In this document: positions 37,930 to 47,115 of the stretch, piece by piece
Layout of the letters: every line of letters starts with the position of its first letter
Position numbering within the stretch: position 1 is the first letter of the stretch
Origin: an uncultured Pelagibacteraceae bacterium
GTDB lineage: Bacteria; Pseudomonadota; Alphaproteobacteria; Pelagibacterales; Pelagibacteraceae
Length of the DNA: 64,000 bases
Assembly (NCBI GenBank): GCA_902599665.1
Contig: CACKGK010000005.1
Location: 18,281 to 82,280 of the forward strand
Direction of reading: 5' to 3'
The notes under the pieces: generated by a model
Seen by the model: only the letters and a program-made list of their open reading frames with translations
What the model was told of the DNA's origin: nothing
The model's database searches: none
Translations under genes and position numbers: made by a program

Positions 37930-38486
37930 TAGTTACCTCTTATTTCTTTAAATGGAAAATTTAATTTTTTTAATAGTTCGAAACTGTGCTTTTTGTCTAT
38001 AGATTTAATAACAATGGTTATATCTAGACCTCTCACTTTGTCTACTTTATCAAAATTTACCTCTGGAAATATTATTTGCTCTTTTATACCAAAAGTATAA
38101 TTGCCAAATTTATCAAAACCATTTGAATCTAGGCCTCTAAAATCTTTTATTCTTGGCAAAGCTATATTTACCAACCTATCTATAAATTCGAACATTTTAT
38201 TCTTTCTTAATGTTACCTTTAAACCAGAGTTTGTATTTTTTCTTGTTTTAAAGTTAGCAATTGATTTTCTAAATTTTGTAATTACTGGTTTTTGACCAGT
38301 TATACTTGCCATATCTTCCATACAAGAGCTCAATATTTTTGAATCATTTCCATCCAAACCTAGCCCCATATTTAAAATTATTTTTTCAATTCTAGGGCCC
38401 ATATATAAATTTTTATAACCAAACTTTTCTTTCAAGCTTTGATTAATTTCATTTGTTATCAATGTTTTAAGTCTTGGCTGCATCAT
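37929..38486 (-). CDS. rplE: Large ribosomal subunit protein uL5
   Basis: uL5 binds 5S rRNA and touches the P-site tRNA. The 185-residue protein has [38 protein letters not shown] and [23 protein letters not shown]. The start is ATGATG at 38486/38483, and the TGA stop of rplX lies inside it. Initiation at either Met would be tightly coupled to rplX termination. Confidence 0.97.
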   Translation of the reverse strand: MMQPRLKTLITNEINQSLKEKFGYKNLYMGPRIEKIILNMGLGLDGNDSKILSSCMEDMASITGQKPVITKFRKSIANFKTRKNTNSGLKVTLRKNKMFEFIDRLVNIALPRIKDFRGLDSNGFDKFGNYTFGIKEQIIFPEVNFDKVDKVRGLDITIVIKSIDKKHSFELLKKLNFPFKEIRGN

Positions 38487-38722
38487 TTTTTAACTTCTTT
38501 ATTTTTGTTTTTTTCCATACTCAATAAATTTGACAAATGTATAAAATTTTCTTTAGAAATTATGCCACCTTTCTTTTCTTTAGTAGTTTTAACGTGCTTT
38601 TTAACCATATTTATTCCCTTCACTTTGGCTCTAATATTCTTTCTATCAATTTCTATAACTTCTCCATCTTTATTTTTGTCTTTTCCTGTTAAAATTTTAA
38701 CTTTCATTCCTTTTTTAATCAT
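38483..38722 (-). CDS. rplX: Large ribosomal subunit protein uL24 (short)
   Basis: The KOW domain is clear ([23 protein letters not shown]), followed by [14 protein letters not shown] and [15 protein letters not shown]. At 79 residues it is about 25 shorter than E. coli L24. The final conserved strand (usually near KADRVGFR) is replaced by the short charged tail [12 protein letters not shown]. There is no room for the missing part because rplE starts inside the stop codon. It shares one base with rplN. Confidence 0.93.
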   Translation of the reverse strand: MIKKGMKVKILTGKDKNKDGEVIEIDRKNIRAKVKGINMVKKHVKTTKEKKGGIISKENFIHLSNLLSMEKNKNKEVKK

Positions 38723-39090
38723 TATAAAACCTCTGGTGCTAATGAAATTATTTTCATTTGTCCTCTGTTCCTAAGCTCTCTTGTAACTGGTCCAAAAATT
38801 CTTGTCCCAATTGGCTCACCTTTGTCGTCTGTTAAAACTGCAGCGTTATTATCGAATCTAACTTTAGACCCATCATTTCTATGAATACCTTTTTTTACTC
38901 TTACAACTACAGCTTTATGAACTGCACCTTTTTTAACTTTTCCTTTTGGTATTGCCTCTTTTATAGCAACAACAATTGTATCTCCTATGCTCGCGTATCT
39001 TCTTTTTGATCCACCCAAAACTTTGATACACTCAATTTTCTTTGCTCCAGTATTATCAGCAACCATTAATTCAGTTTGTACCTGTATCAT
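38722..39090 (-). CDS. rplN: Large ribosomal subunit protein uL14
   Basis: The 122-residue protein begins [27 protein letters not shown] and ends [24 protein letters not shown], both near-invariant in uL14, which bridges the subunits. It is full length. It overlaps the rpsQ 3' end by 4 bases (ATGA). Confidence 0.97.
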   Translation of the reverse strand: MIQVQTELMVADNTGAKKIECIKVLGGSKRRYASIGDTIVVAIKEAIPKGKVKKGAVHKAVVVRVKKGIHRNDGSKVRFDNNAAVLTDDKGEPIGTRIFGPVTRELRNRGQMKIISLAPEVL

Positions 39091-39323
39091 TTATTACTCC
39101 CTATAACTTCGAATTTTTTATTTTTAGAATATGGCCTGCTTTCTCTAATACTAACTTTATCACCATTTTTAAATTTATTTTCTTCGTCATGAGCATTATA
39201 TTTTTTTCTAGCTTTCATTACCTTTTTTAATACTGGATGTTGATACTTTCTTTCTACCAAAACGGTTATAGTTTTGTTTGGTTTATCACTGACTACAATT
39301 CCACTTAATATTTTTTTAGGCAT
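39087..39323 (-). CDS. rpsQ: Small ribosomal subunit protein uS17
   Basis: The OB-fold protein has [29 protein letters not shown] and [21 protein letters not shown], typical of uS17. I use the ATG at 39323 (MPKKILSG, 78 residues) instead of the track's 39335. It matches the family start and reduces overlap with rpmC from 20 to 8 bases. Confidence 0.95.
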   Translation of the reverse strand: MPKKILSGIVVSDKPNKTITVLVERKYQHPVLKKVMKARKKYNAHDEENKFKNGDKVSIRESRPYSKNKKFEVIGSNK

Positions 39324-39504
39324 TTTTAACCTCAACTAAAGTTTTTAAACGAGCAATATTTTTTTTTGTTTCTGAAATTTTAGAAGGACTTTTCACTTGT
39401 CCATTTACTTTTTGAAATCTGAAATTAAATAGATCTTTTTTAAGTTTCTCAATGTTTTCTAACATTTGTTGTTTAGTTAACTTTTTTATCTCTTTTTTTT
39501 TCAT
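39316..39504 (-). CDS. rpmC: Large ribosomal subunit protein uL29
   Basis: The 62-residue two-helix protein carries [28 protein letters not shown], the uL29 signature, and ends [18 protein letters not shown]. uL29 lies at the peptide exit and helps dock SRP and trigger factor. It follows rplP by one base and overlaps rpsQ. Confidence 0.94.
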   Translation of the reverse strand: MKKKEIKKLTKQQMLENIEKLKKDLFNFRFQKVNGQVKSPSKISETKKNIARLKTLVEVKNA

Positions 39505-39505
39505 T

Positions 39506-39913
39506 TTATATTCTCTTTATAAATCTACATTTAATCGGCAACTTTGCTGATGCTTTATAAAGTGCCTCTTTTGCAATTTGTTCTGAAACACCATCAACTT
39601 CAAATAAAATTCTACCTGGCTTTACTCTGCATGCCCAAAATTCTGGAGAACCTTTACCTTTACCCATCCTTACTTCCGTAGGTTTTTTTGATACAGGAAT
39701 ATTTGGAAACATTCTTGTCCAGACTCTCCCTTGTCTTTTCATGTGTCTTGTTAATGCAACTCTAGCAGCCTCTATTTGTCTTGATTTTACTCTATCTGGC
39801 TGAATTGCCTTTAAGCCAAATGAACCATAATTCATTATGTTACACCTCGATGCTGTTCCATGTATTCTACCCTTATGAGCTTTTCTAAATTTTGATCTAG
39901 TTGGTTGTAACAT
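39506..39913 (-). CDS. rplP: Large ribosomal subunit protein uL16
   Basis: The 135-residue protein begins [19 protein letters not shown] and holds [15 protein letters not shown]-like sequence (here [20 protein letters not shown]). [25 protein letters not shown] is its most diagnostic segment. uL16 organises the A-site tRNA region of the 50S. It lies 4 bases after rpsC. Confidence 0.97.
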   Translation of the reverse strand: MLQPTRSKFRKAHKGRIHGTASRCNIMNYGSFGLKAIQPDRVKSRQIEAARVALTRHMKRQGRVWTRMFPNIPVSKKPTEVRMGKGKGSPEFWACRVKPGRILFEVDGVSEQIAKEALYKASAKLPIKCRFIKRI

Positions 39914-39917
39914 ATAA

Positions 39918-40577
39918 TTATGCCTTATTCCTTTCCTGGCTAAATTCTCTTGTGAAAATTTCTCCTTTATATATCCAAATTTTAATACCTATTATTCCGT
40001 AAGTTGTTAATGCCTCTGCCTCTGCATAATCGATATCAGCTCTTAGTGTATGAGAAGGTATACTTCCCTCTCTTAACCACTCTGTTCTTGCAATTTCATT
40101 TCCACCTAACCTTCCGCTTATTGAAACCTTAATTCCTTTTGCTCCTAATCTTAAAGCAGATTGCATGGCTCTTTTCATAGCTCTTCTGTAAGAAACTCTT
40201 TTTACTAATTGTTGTGCAATATTTTCAGCAACTAAGTAACTATTTGTTTCAGGTTTTTTTACCTCTTTAATATTTAATACAACTTCATTAGAGGTTAATT
40301 TTGAAAGTTTTCCCTTAATTTTTTCGATATCTGAACCTTTTTTTCCGATAACAAAACCTGGTCTTGATGTATAAATTGTTACAAAACATTTCTGGGTTGT
40401 TCTTTCAATCATAACTTTTGAAACACCAGAATTTACTACATTTTTTTTAATATATTCTCTAATTCTAAAATCCTCTATCAGATTGTTACCAAAATCTTTT
40501 TTCTTAGCATACCATACAGAGTCCCATCCTCTATTTATACCTAGTCTTAAACCTACTGGATTAACCTTTTGTCCCAT
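39918..40577 (-). CDS. rpsC: Small ribosomal subunit protein uS3
   Basis: uS3 lines the mRNA entry channel and has helicase-like function with uS4 and uS5. The 219-residue protein starts [20 protein letters not shown]. The KH domain contains [17 protein letters not shown], and the C-terminal domain has [29 protein letters not shown]. It overlaps rplV by 17 bases. Confidence 0.97.
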   Translation of the reverse strand: MGQKVNPVGLRLGINRGWDSVWYAKKKDFGNNLIEDFRIREYIKKNVVNSGVSKVMIERTTQKCFVTIYTSRPGFVIGKKGSDIEKIKGKLSKLTSNEVVLNIKEVKKPETNSYLVAENIAQQLVKRVSYRRAMKRAMQSALRLGAKGIKVSISGRLGGNEIARTEWLREGSIPSHTLRADIDYAEAEALTTYGIIGIKIWIYKGEIFTREFSQERNKA

Positions 40578-40956
40578 GACTCTCCAATTGTTTTGATTGT
40601 TCAGTTAAAATTATCGTTAGATTAGAATAAGGTTTCATTATTTCTGCAGCTCTACCTTTTGCCCTAGCTCTAAATCTTTTCATGACAACTTGTTTTCCAC
40701 AATAAGCTTCTTTTATGATCAATTTATCAATATCATATTGATAATTATTTTCTGCATTTGCAATCGCCGAAGAAATTGTTTTCTTAATATCATTAGATAT
40801 TCTCTTATCTGAAAAAGATAAATTTCTAATTGCTATATCGACTTTTTTTCCTACTATTGATTTTAAAATTGGATTTAATTTTTTAGTGCTAGATCTCACA
40901 TTTTTGTTAACCGACTTCACTATTTTAGTATCTATTTGTTTTTTTAACTTAGTCAT
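40561..40956 (-). CDS. rplV: Large ribosomal subunit protein uL22
   Basis: uL22 lines the peptide exit tunnel. The family core is present: [51 protein letters not shown] and [26 protein letters not shown] (tunnel loop). An N-terminal extension of about 20 Lys-rich residues makes it 131 residues, against 110 in E. coli. It shares a base with rpsS and overlaps rpsC by 17. Confidence 0.95.
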   Translation of the reverse strand: MTKLKKQIDTKIVKSVNKNVRSSTKKLNPILKSIVGKKVDIAIRNLSFSDKRISNDIKKTISSAIANAENNYQYDIDKLIIKEAYCGKQVVMKRFRARAKGRAAEIMKPYSNLTIILTEQSKQLESHGTKG

Positions 40957-41252
40957 TATTTTTTCGCTCCACCTTCTACCTTAGCTTTTTTGTCAGCTGG
41001 TGTATGACCAAAAAATTGTCTTGTCGGAGCAAATTCACCAAGCTTGTGACCAACCATATCTTCAGATATTGTAATAGGGATAAATTTTTTTCCATTATAA
41101 ATTAAAAAACTTATTCCTATAAATTCAGGAATAATTGTAGATTTCCTTGACCAAGTTTTGATAGGTTTTTTAATTGTTTCAGTTTTTTGTTTTTCAACTT
41201 TTCTTATTAAGCTTTCTTCAACAAATGGTCCTTTCCATACTGATCTAGCCAT
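40956..41252 (-). CDS. rpsS: Small ribosomal subunit protein uS19
   Basis: The 98-residue protein begins [21 protein letters not shown] and has [28 protein letters not shown] and [24 protein letters not shown]. These are all diagnostic of uS19 in the 30S head. It follows rplB by 3 bases. Confidence 0.97.
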   Translation of the reverse strand: MARSVWKGPFVEESLIRKVEKQKTETIKKPIKTWSRKSTIIPEFIGISFLIYNGKKFIPITISEDMVGHKLGEFAPTRQFFGHTPADKKAKVEGGAKK

Positions 41253-41255
41253 TAA

Positions 41256-42089
41256 TTATCCTCTTTTCTTCTTTCTTCTTCTAATTATAAATTTATCTGT
41301 TCTTTTGTTATCTCTTGTTTTTAGTCCTTTTGCAGATTGACCTGTTGGCGAAACTGGATGTCTTCCACCTGCTGATTTTCCTTCTCCACCTCCGTGTGGA
41401 TGATCAACAGGGTTTTTAACAACTCCTCTAGTGTGAGGTCTTATTCCTAACCATCGTGATCTTCCTGCTTTACCAATTTTAATATTTTTTTGGTCTGGAT
41501 TTGATAAAATACCAATAGTAGCCACAGAGTTAGAGTTTATTTTTCTAACTTCTCCTGATATCATTTTTATAATAGAATAATTTCCTTCAATTCCTGATAT
41601 AGATACTGAAGTTCCAGCAGATCTAGCTATTTTGCCACCGCCACCAGGATTAATTTCTACATTGTGTATATCAATTCCAACTGGAATGTCTTTCAATGGT
41701 AAGCAGTTTCCTACTTTAATCTCAGAATTTGATCCATTCTGAATCCTATCTCCAATTTTTATATCTTTTGGTGCTAAATAATAAAATCTTTCGCCATCAT
41801 CAAATTTAACAAGCATTATGTGACAAGATCTATTTGGATCATACTCAATTCTCTCTACCTCCGCCATTGAACTCATTTTTTTTCTGTAGAAATCAATTTT
41901 TCTATATTTGTGCTTATGACCACCACCATGATTTCTTGAGGTTATTCGTCCATGATTATTTCTTCCTTTCGATGCATTATTTGCAGAAGTAAGTGCTTTA
42001 AATGGTTTGCCCTTCCAGAGTCCCTCTTTACTAACAAGAATAGTTCCTCTGGTTGATTTAGTGTATGGTTTAAATGTTTTTAATGCCAT
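41256..42089 (-). CDS. rplB: Large ribosomal subunit protein uL2
   Basis: uL2 supports the peptidyl transferase centre. The 277-residue protein has KTFKPYTKSTRGTILV, NNHGRITSRNHGGGHKHKYRKIDF, the RSAGTSVSISGIEGNYSIIK region, and the catalytic-site-proximal NPVDHPHGGGEGKSAGGRHPVSP. Length is normal. It follows rplW by 4 bases within the S10 operon. Confidence 0.98.
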   Translation of the reverse strand: MALKTFKPYTKSTRGTILVSKEGLWKGKPFKALTSANNASKGRNNHGRITSRNHGGGHKHKYRKIDFYRKKMSSMAEVERIEYDPNRSCHIMLVKFDDGERFYYLAPKDIKIGDRIQNGSNSEIKVGNCLPLKDIPVGIDIHNVEINPGGGGKIARSAGTSVSISGIEGNYSIIKMISGEVRKINSNSVATIGILSNPDQKNIKIGKAGRSRWLGIRPHTRGVVKNPVDHPHGGGEGKSAGGRHPVSPTGQSAKGLKTRDNKRTDKFIIRRRKKKRG

Positions 42090-42093
42090 TATT

Positions 42094-42387
42094 TTAAATT
42101 CCTGTTGTTAGATCAATATTTTGACCTTTTTTAAGAGTTATTATTGCTTTTTTGTAACCTTTCACTCTAACTTTTTTTCCTCTAGTTAATTTAATTCTAG
42201 TTTTTTTATTAATTATATTCACCTTAACTACGTTTACTTTAAAAATTTTTTCTATATTTGTTTTTAAGTTTTTTTTGTTAGCTTTAGTATTTACTTTAAA
42301 TATAATTTTGTTTTGTTCAGAAAGATTTGTAGATTTTTCAGTAACTAAGGGTGAAATTATTTTATCGTATAAATGTATCTTTTCCAT
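42094..42387 (-). CDS. rplW: Large ribosomal subunit protein uL23
   Basis: The 97-residue protein has the family start YDKIISPLVTEKSTNLSEQNKIIFKVN and the FKVNVVKVNIINKKTR strand followed by the basic loop. uL23 sits at the tunnel exit as the trigger factor and SRP dock. It lies between rplD and rplB with gaps of 2 and 4 bases. Confidence 0.95.
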   Translation of the reverse strand: MEKIHLYDKIISPLVTEKSTNLSEQNKIIFKVNTKANKKNLKTNIEKIFKVNVVKVNIINKKTRIKLTRGKKVRVKGYKKAIITLKKGQNIDLTTGI

Positions 42388-42389
42388 AT

Positions 42390-43010
42390 TTAGTATCTTT
42401 TTTCTAATTCTTTGATTGATGTTTCTGTAAATATTATTTTTTTAAACTTAGCTAAATCGTAAGCACTGAAATGATTAACATCAGTAATTTTTACATTTGG
42501 GATATTTTTTACTGATTTAAATATATTATCTTTAGACTTTTTATCAGCAATTATTATTGAATTTTTTGCTTCAAACTTTATTAGGATTTTGTTCATTTCT
42601 TTTGTTTTTAAAATTTGTTTTTCAAAGTCGTTCAAAATTATTAAGTCTTTTAAGTTATTTTTTTTTGTAATTAACGATGCTATACTTAATTTTTTTTCAC
42701 TTTTATTTAGCTTTCTCTTTTTGTGGTTTAATTCTCCTTTTGGACCATGCGCTACACCACCACCAACAAAGATGGGAGCCTTTTTACTTGCATGTCTTGC
42801 ATTACCTGTGCCTTTTTGAGCATAAATTTTTGATGTTGACCCTTTAATCTCATTTTTTTGTTTAGTTTTAGCTTTTCTACCTTTGTAATTTGCATTTGTT
42901 TTGTACAAAACATTACTAACAAGTTTATTATTTATTTTAGCTGCAATTATTTTATCAGATATGTCAATTGAGTCTCTTTTTCCATCTAAATTTAATTTAT
43001 CTATTTTCAT
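42390..43010 (-). CDS. rplD: Large ribosomal subunit protein uL4
   Basis: The 206-residue protein contains the tunnel-loop motif KGSTSKIYAQKGTGNARHASKKAPIFVGGGVAHGPK, whose central YAQKGTGNARHA is diagnostic for uL4. The C-terminal NVKITDVNHFSAYDLAKFKKIIFTE is typical. In E. coli L4 represses the S10 operon, but no leader structure was identified here because rplD follows rplC by 3 bases and rpsJ follows fusA by 2. Confidence 0.95.
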   Translation of the reverse strand: MKIDKLNLDGKRDSIDISDKIIAAKINNKLVSNVLYKTNANYKGRKAKTKQKNEIKGSTSKIYAQKGTGNARHASKKAPIFVGGGVAHGPKGELNHKKRKLNKSEKKLSIASLITKKNNLKDLIILNDFEKQILKTKEMNKILIKFEAKNSIIIADKKSKDNIFKSVKNIPNVKITDVNHFSAYDLAKFKKIIFTETSIKELEKRY

Positions 43011-43013
43011 AAT

Positions 43014-43721
43014 TTATTTTTTCTTATCTTTTATTTTTTTAGACTTTTCAAATATTTCTATTTTTTCAGGTATGGTTAGTTTGTTAATATTTTTTACCGA
43101 TTTTTTTAATAATACTTCAGAGTTTTTAGATCCGGGTATCGAACCTTTTAAATATATCAGTTCATTATCTAAATCAGTTTTAATTATTTCAAGATTTTGC
43201 ATTGTTCTTAATTTATCTCCCATATGACCAGCCATTTTTTTTCCTTTAAATACTTTTCCTGGGTCTTGGTTTTGTCCTGTAGATCCATGAGCTCTGTGAG
43301 ATATAGAAACACCGTGTGATGCTCTTAAGCCTCCAAAATTGTGTCTTTTCATAGCTCCTGCAAATCCCTTTCCTATGGTTTTTGCTCTCACATCAAGAAA
43401 CTTAACATCCTTAAATATTTCAATACCAAATTCATTGCCCTCTTTGTAGTCTGATAATTCTTTTACTCTAAATTCTTTTAATATTTTTTTTGCTTCTGTA
43501 TTTTTTTTTGCAAAGTATCCTTTCATTGATTTGGATAATTTTGAATTTTTAATTTTACCATAACCTACTTGAACAGCATTATAGCCTCTGTTTTCCTTAT
43601 CTATTAATTGAATGACTCGCCCTTTTTCTATCTTAAGAACAGTAACTGGCACAGATTGTCCACTTTTGAAAAACTCTCTGGTCATACCAATTTTTTTTCC
43701 TATCAGGCTTATTTCACTCAT
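43014..43721 (-). CDS. rplC: Large ribosomal subunit protein uL3
   Basis: The 235-residue protein begins LIGKKIGMTREFFKSGQSVPVTVL and has KGFAGAMKRHNFGGLRASHGVSISHRAHGS with the Q150-region GSTGQNQDPGKVFKGKKMAGHMG near the peptidyl transferase centre. It is about 25 residues longer than E. coli L3, with a Lys-rich C-terminal tail (KIEIFEKSKKIKDKKK). It shares one base with rpsJ. Confidence 0.97.
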   Translation of the reverse strand: MSEISLIGKKIGMTREFFKSGQSVPVTVLKIEKGRVIQLIDKENRGYNAVQVGYGKIKNSKLSKSMKGYFAKKNTEAKKILKEFRVKELSDYKEGNEFGIEIFKDVKFLDVRAKTIGKGFAGAMKRHNFGGLRASHGVSISHRAHGSTGQNQDPGKVFKGKKMAGHMGDKLRTMQNLEIIKTDLDNELIYLKGSIPGSKNSEVLLKKSVKNINKLTIPEKIEIFEKSKKIKDKKK

Positions 43722-44029
43722 TAAATTTTAATCTCCACATCAACACCAGATGCTAAATCCAATTTCATTAGAGCTTCTACAGTGGCAGGCGTTGGTTCTA
43801 TAATATCAATTAATCTTTTGTGAGTTCTTGTTTCAAATTGTTCTCTACTTTTTTTATCAATATGAGGTGATCTTAATACAGTATATCTCTCTTTTTTTGT
43901 TGGGAGCGGAATTGGTCCTTTAATGTTAGCGCCTGTTCTTTTAACTGTATTTACAATTTCTTCAGTAGACTGATCTAATACCTTATTATCGTAGGCTCTA
44001 AGTTTAATTCTAATATTTTGTTGTTCCAT
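43721..44029 (-). CDS. rpsJ: Small ribosomal subunit protein uS10 (NusE)
   Basis: The 102-residue protein begins [23 protein letters not shown] and has [35 protein letters not shown], diagnostic for uS10, which also serves as the antitermination factor NusE. It follows fusA by 2 bases. The tuf gene usually found between fusA and rpsJ is absent. Confidence 0.98.
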   Translation of the reverse strand: MEQQNIRIKLRAYDNKVLDQSTEEIVNTVKRTGANIKGPIPLPTKKERYTVLRSPHIDKKSREQFETRTHKRLIDIIEPTPATVEALMKLDLASGVDVEIKI

Positions 44030-44031
44030 AT

Positions 44032-46107
44032 TTAACCTGTTTTTTTTGTTACTTCGTCTTGGACATTTTGTGGCACTTTATCATAATGATCGAAGAACAT
44101 TGAATATTGAGCTCTTCCTTGTGACATAGATCTTAAATTGTTTATATAGCCAAACATATTTGCTAAAGGTACCATTGCAGTTATTACTGTAGCATTACCT
44201 CTTTGTTCCTGTGTACTAATTTGTCCACGTCTACTATTTAGATCACCTATTACATCACCCATATAATCCTCTGGTGTAACAACCTCGACTCTCATGATGG
44301 GCTCTAATAATTTTAGTGTTGCTTTAGTACACGCCTCTTTAAAACATTGTCTTGATGCAAGTTCAAATGCCAAGACACTTGAATCTACATCATGGTGTAA
44401 ACCATCAACAATTGTAACCTTATAATCAATCAATGGAAAGCCAGCCAAAATTCCTCCATCAGCAATTGTTTCTACACCTTTTTCAACACCTGGTATAAAT
44501 TCTTTAGGTATCGCTCCTCCTTTAATTTTGCTCTCAATTTCTCTACCCTTGCCAGGTTCAAGAGGTTCTACAGTAAGTTTAACTCTGGCAAACTGGCCAG
44601 CTCCACCACTTTGCTTTTTATGAGTATAATCATTTTCAGCAGAGGATAATATTGTTTCTCGGTATGCTACTTGAGGTGCACCCACATTAGCTTCAACTTT
44701 AAATTCTCTTTTCATTCTATCAACAATAATGTCAAGGTGTAGCTCACCCATCCCTTTAATAATTGTTTGTCCTGACTCTTCATCTGATGTTACTCTAAAA
44801 GAAGGGTCTTCTTTTGCTAACCTTCCTAAAGCTTCACCCATTTTTTCTTGATCTGCTTTTGTTTTAGGTTCAACTGCAATTTCTATAACAGGATCAGGAA
44901 ATTCCATAGGTTCTAGTAAAACTGGGGTTTCTTTATTCGCTAATGTGTGACCAGTAATTGTATTTTTTAAACCGGCAAGTGCTACTATATCTCCTGCATT
45001 AGCTTCTTTAATATCTTCCCTAGAATTAGCATGCATTAAAAGCATTCTTCCAACTCTTTCTTCCTTATCTTTTGATGTGTTATAAATTCCAGTACCAGAT
45101 TTAACAGTTCCAGAATAAATTCTTATAAATGTTAAACTTCCTACAAATGGATCATTTGCTACTTTAAAAGCTAAAGCTGAAAATGGAGCGCTATCTTCAA
45201 ATTTCATTTCAATTTCATCATCGGATCCAGGTTTTGTGCCTTTGATTGAACCAATGTCTTCGGGACTAGGTAGATAACTTACTACTGCGTCTAACAATGG
45301 TTGGACACCTTTATTTTTAAATGCAGAACCTGTTAACACTGGTACAAAATCAAATCCTAAACACCCTTTTCTTATACATTTTATCAAATCTTCTTCAGAA
45401 ATATCCTTTCCACCAAGATAATCTTCCATAAGCTTTTCGTCTTGCTCAACAGCAGTTTCAACCAATTCTTGTCTGTATTTCTGAGAGATTTCTTTTAAAT
45501 CATCAGGAATTTCCTTTAATTCCCAAGCTGCACCTAAATCTTCATTTTTCCAGACAATCGCTTTCATTTTGACTAAATCAACTACACCTTTTAATGAAGC
45601 TTCCACACCAATTGGAACTTGCATCACTAAAGGCTTTGCGCCAAGTCGATCTTTTATCATTCCTACGCATCTAAAAAAATCTGCCCCAGTTCTGTCTAAT
45701 TTATTTACGAAACAAATCCTTGGAACCTTATATTTATCTGCTTGTCTCCAAACTGTTTCAGATTGTGGTTCTACACCTGCCACACCATCAAATACAGCAA
45801 CAGCGCCATCTAATACTTTTAAAGATCTTTCTACCTCAATAGTAAAATCGACATGTCCCGGGGTATCGATAATATTAATTCTATGGTCATTCCAAAAACA
45901 AGTAGTTGCAGCAGAAGTAATAGTGATACCTCTTTCTTGTTCCTGTTCCATCCAATCCATAGTAGCTGCACCATCATGCACCTCACCTATTTTATGGCTC
46001 TTACCTGTATAGTATAGAATTCTTTCGGTAGTTGTAGTTTTACCAGCATCAATATGTGCCATGATACCTATGTTTCTGTATTTATCTAATGTGTGTGTTC
46101 TTGACAT
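44032..46107 (-). CDS. fusA: Elongation factor G
   Basis: EF-G drives ribosomal translocation and recycling with GTP. The 691-residue protein has the G1 loop [21 protein letters not shown], switch [18 protein letters not shown] and [10 protein letters not shown]. Domain IV carries the tip sequence [17 protein letters not shown] with [19 protein letters not shown]. Length matches canonical EF-G. It is 6 bases after rpsG in the str operon. Confidence 0.98.
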   Translation of the reverse strand: MSRTHTLDKYRNIGIMAHIDAGKTTTTERILYYTGKSHKIGEVHDGAATMDWMEQEQERGITITSAATTCFWNDHRINIIDTPGHVDFTIEVERSLKVLDGAVAVFDGVAGVEPQSETVWRQADKYKVPRICFVNKLDRTGADFFRCVGMIKDRLGAKPLVMQVPIGVEASLKGVVDLVKMKAIVWKNEDLGAAWELKEIPDDLKEISQKYRQELVETAVEQDEKLMEDYLGGKDISEEDLIKCIRKGCLGFDFVPVLTGSAFKNKGVQPLLDAVVSYLPSPEDIGSIKGTKPGSDDEIEMKFEDSAPFSALAFKVANDPFVGSLTFIRIYSGTVKSGTGIYNTSKDKEERVGRMLLMHANSREDIKEANAGDIVALAGLKNTITGHTLANKETPVLLEPMEFPDPVIEIAVEPKTKADQEKMGEALGRLAKEDPSFRVTSDEESGQTIIKGMGELHLDIIVDRMKREFKVEANVGAPQVAYRETILSSAENDYTHKKQSGGAGQFARVKLTVEPLEPGKGREIESKIKGGAIPKEFIPGVEKGVETIADGGILAGFPLIDYKVTIVDGLHHDVDSSVLAFELASRQCFKEACTKATLKLLEPIMRVEVVTPEDYMGDVIGDLNSRRGQISTQEQRGNATVITAMVPLANMFGYINNLRSMSQGRAQYSMFFDHYDKVPQNVQDEVTKKTG

Positions 46108-46113
46108 ATTTTA

Positions 46114-46584
46114 TTACCATCTAAAATGGGCAAATGCTTTATTTGACTCTGCCATTTTGTGCGTATCTTCCTTTTTTTTAATAGCCGAACCTTTATTTTG
46201 ATAGGCATCATATATTTCGTTAAATATTTTATCAGACATTTTTTTGTCTTTTCGCTTTCTAGATGCATCAACTAACCATCTTAAGGCTAAAGCTTGTGAT
46301 CTTTTTGATTTAACTTCAACTGGAACTTGATAAGTTGCTCCACCAACTCTTCTAGATCTAACTTCAACTGTAGGTCTAATATTATTAATAGCATCATTAA
46401 AAACATTTAAAGGTTCATCTTTTGATTTACTTTTAATTTTTTCAATTGCATCGTAAATTATTTTTTCAGCTATAGTTTTTTTTCCATCAAACATAATAGA
46501 GTTTATTAACTTTGGTATAATTGTAGATTTATATTTAGGATCAATTACAGCTAGTTTTTTTGGAGCTTTTCTTTTTCTAGACAT
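46114..46584 (-). CDS. rpsG: Small ribosomal subunit protein uS7
   Basis: The 156-residue protein begins [20 protein letters not shown] and has RPTVEVRSRRVGGATYQVPVEV and ALRWLVDASRKRKDKKM, typical of uS7, which nucleates the 30S head. The end, KKEDTHKMAESNKAFAHFRW, is also canonical. It shares one base with rpsL. Confidence 0.98.
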   Translation of the reverse strand: MSRKRKAPKKLAVIDPKYKSTIIPKLINSIMFDGKKTIAEKIIYDAIEKIKSKSKDEPLNVFNDAINNIRPTVEVRSRRVGGATYQVPVEVKSKRSQALALRWLVDASRKRKDKKMSDKIFNEIYDAYQNKGSAIKKKEDTHKMAESNKAFAHFRW

Positions 46585-46955
46585 TATTTACCTTTTTTTG
46601 CTCCATATAAAGAACGTCTTTGCTTTCTATTTGCAACACCTTGAGTGTCAAGATTTCCTCTTAAAATATGATATCTTACACCAGGCAAGTCTTTTACTCT
46701 TCCACCTCTTATTAAAACAACAGAGTGTTCTTGTAGGTTATGACCCTCTCCTGGAATGTACGCTGTAACCTCAAAACCATTAGATAGTCTTACACGAGCA
46801 ACTTTCCTAAGTGCAGAATTTGGTTTTTTTGGCGTCGTGGTATAAACTTTCACGCAAACGCCTCTTTTTAATGGTTGCTTTTGTAAAGCTGGAACCTTGT
46901 TTCTGGTAATCTGTTTATCTCTTCTTTTTCTAACTAACTGATTTATAGTTGGCAT
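46584..46955 (-). CDS. rpsL: Small ribosomal subunit protein uS12
   Basis: The 123-residue decoding protein has the near-invariant [53 protein letters not shown] and [16 protein letters not shown]. The Lys of PKKPNSA, the usual site of streptomycin resistance changes, is wild type. It opens the str operon after a 160-base gap with a plausible promoter. Confidence 0.98.
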   Translation of the reverse strand: MPTINQLVRKRRDKQITRNKVPALQKQPLKRGVCVKVYTTTPKKPNSALRKVARVRLSNGFEVTAYIPGEGHNLQEHSVVLIRGGRVKDLPGVRYHILRGNLDTQGVANRKQRRSLYGAKKGK

Positions 46956-46988
46956 AAAATTTTTAAAATTAAATTGTATTTTTGATGA

Positions 46989-47008
46989 AAATAACTGGCA
47001 TGTTATTT
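46989..47008. repeat. Inverted repeat in the str operon leader
   Basis: AAATAAC and GTTATTT (7 bases each, perfect) flank the 6-base loop TGGCAT about 35-55 bases upstream of the rpsL ATG. A second small dyad, TAGTG/CACTA around CTCTAGT, lies further upstream at about 47022-47038. Both would be in the leader RNA of a transcript from the promoter at 47059-47086. They could be a protein-binding hairpin (S7 represses the str operon in E. coli, though at a different site) or a DNA operator. The role is not shown. Confidence 0.35.
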
Positions 47009-47058
47009 ATGGCAGCGTTTAGTGCTCTAGTCACTACATTCCAACCAAAAACATGGCA

Positions 47059-47086
47059 AAAATACATAAGAAATTATATTTGTCAA
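47059..47086 (-). promoter_or_regulatory. Putative promoter of the str operon
   Basis: On the minus strand TTGACA (47086-47081) is followed after 16 bases by TATTTT (47064-47059). It lies in the 160-base rpoC-rpsL spacer, the longest protein-free gap of the ribosomal block, and predicts a leader of roughly 95 bases ahead of rpsL. The -35 is perfect and the -10 is weak. Confidence 0.5.
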
Positions 47087-47115
47087 ACTAAATAAAAACT
47101 AAAAAGTTCCCTAAA

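Noticed and set aside
44030-44031. Possible missing tuf or a leader between fusA and rpsJ
   Set aside because: The gap is 2 bases, so there is neither a gene remnant nor regulatory sequence to annotate there.
46086-46271. 61-residue minus-strand ORF overlapping rpsG
   Set aside because: It is an alternative-frame shadow of rpsG with no coding support of its own.
46985-47095. 36-codon plus-strand ORF ([19 protein letters not shown]...) in the rpoC-rpsL spacer
   Set aside because: It has a hydrophobic start but no ribosome-binding site, lies antisense over the likely str promoter and leader, and short ORFs of this size are expected by chance.
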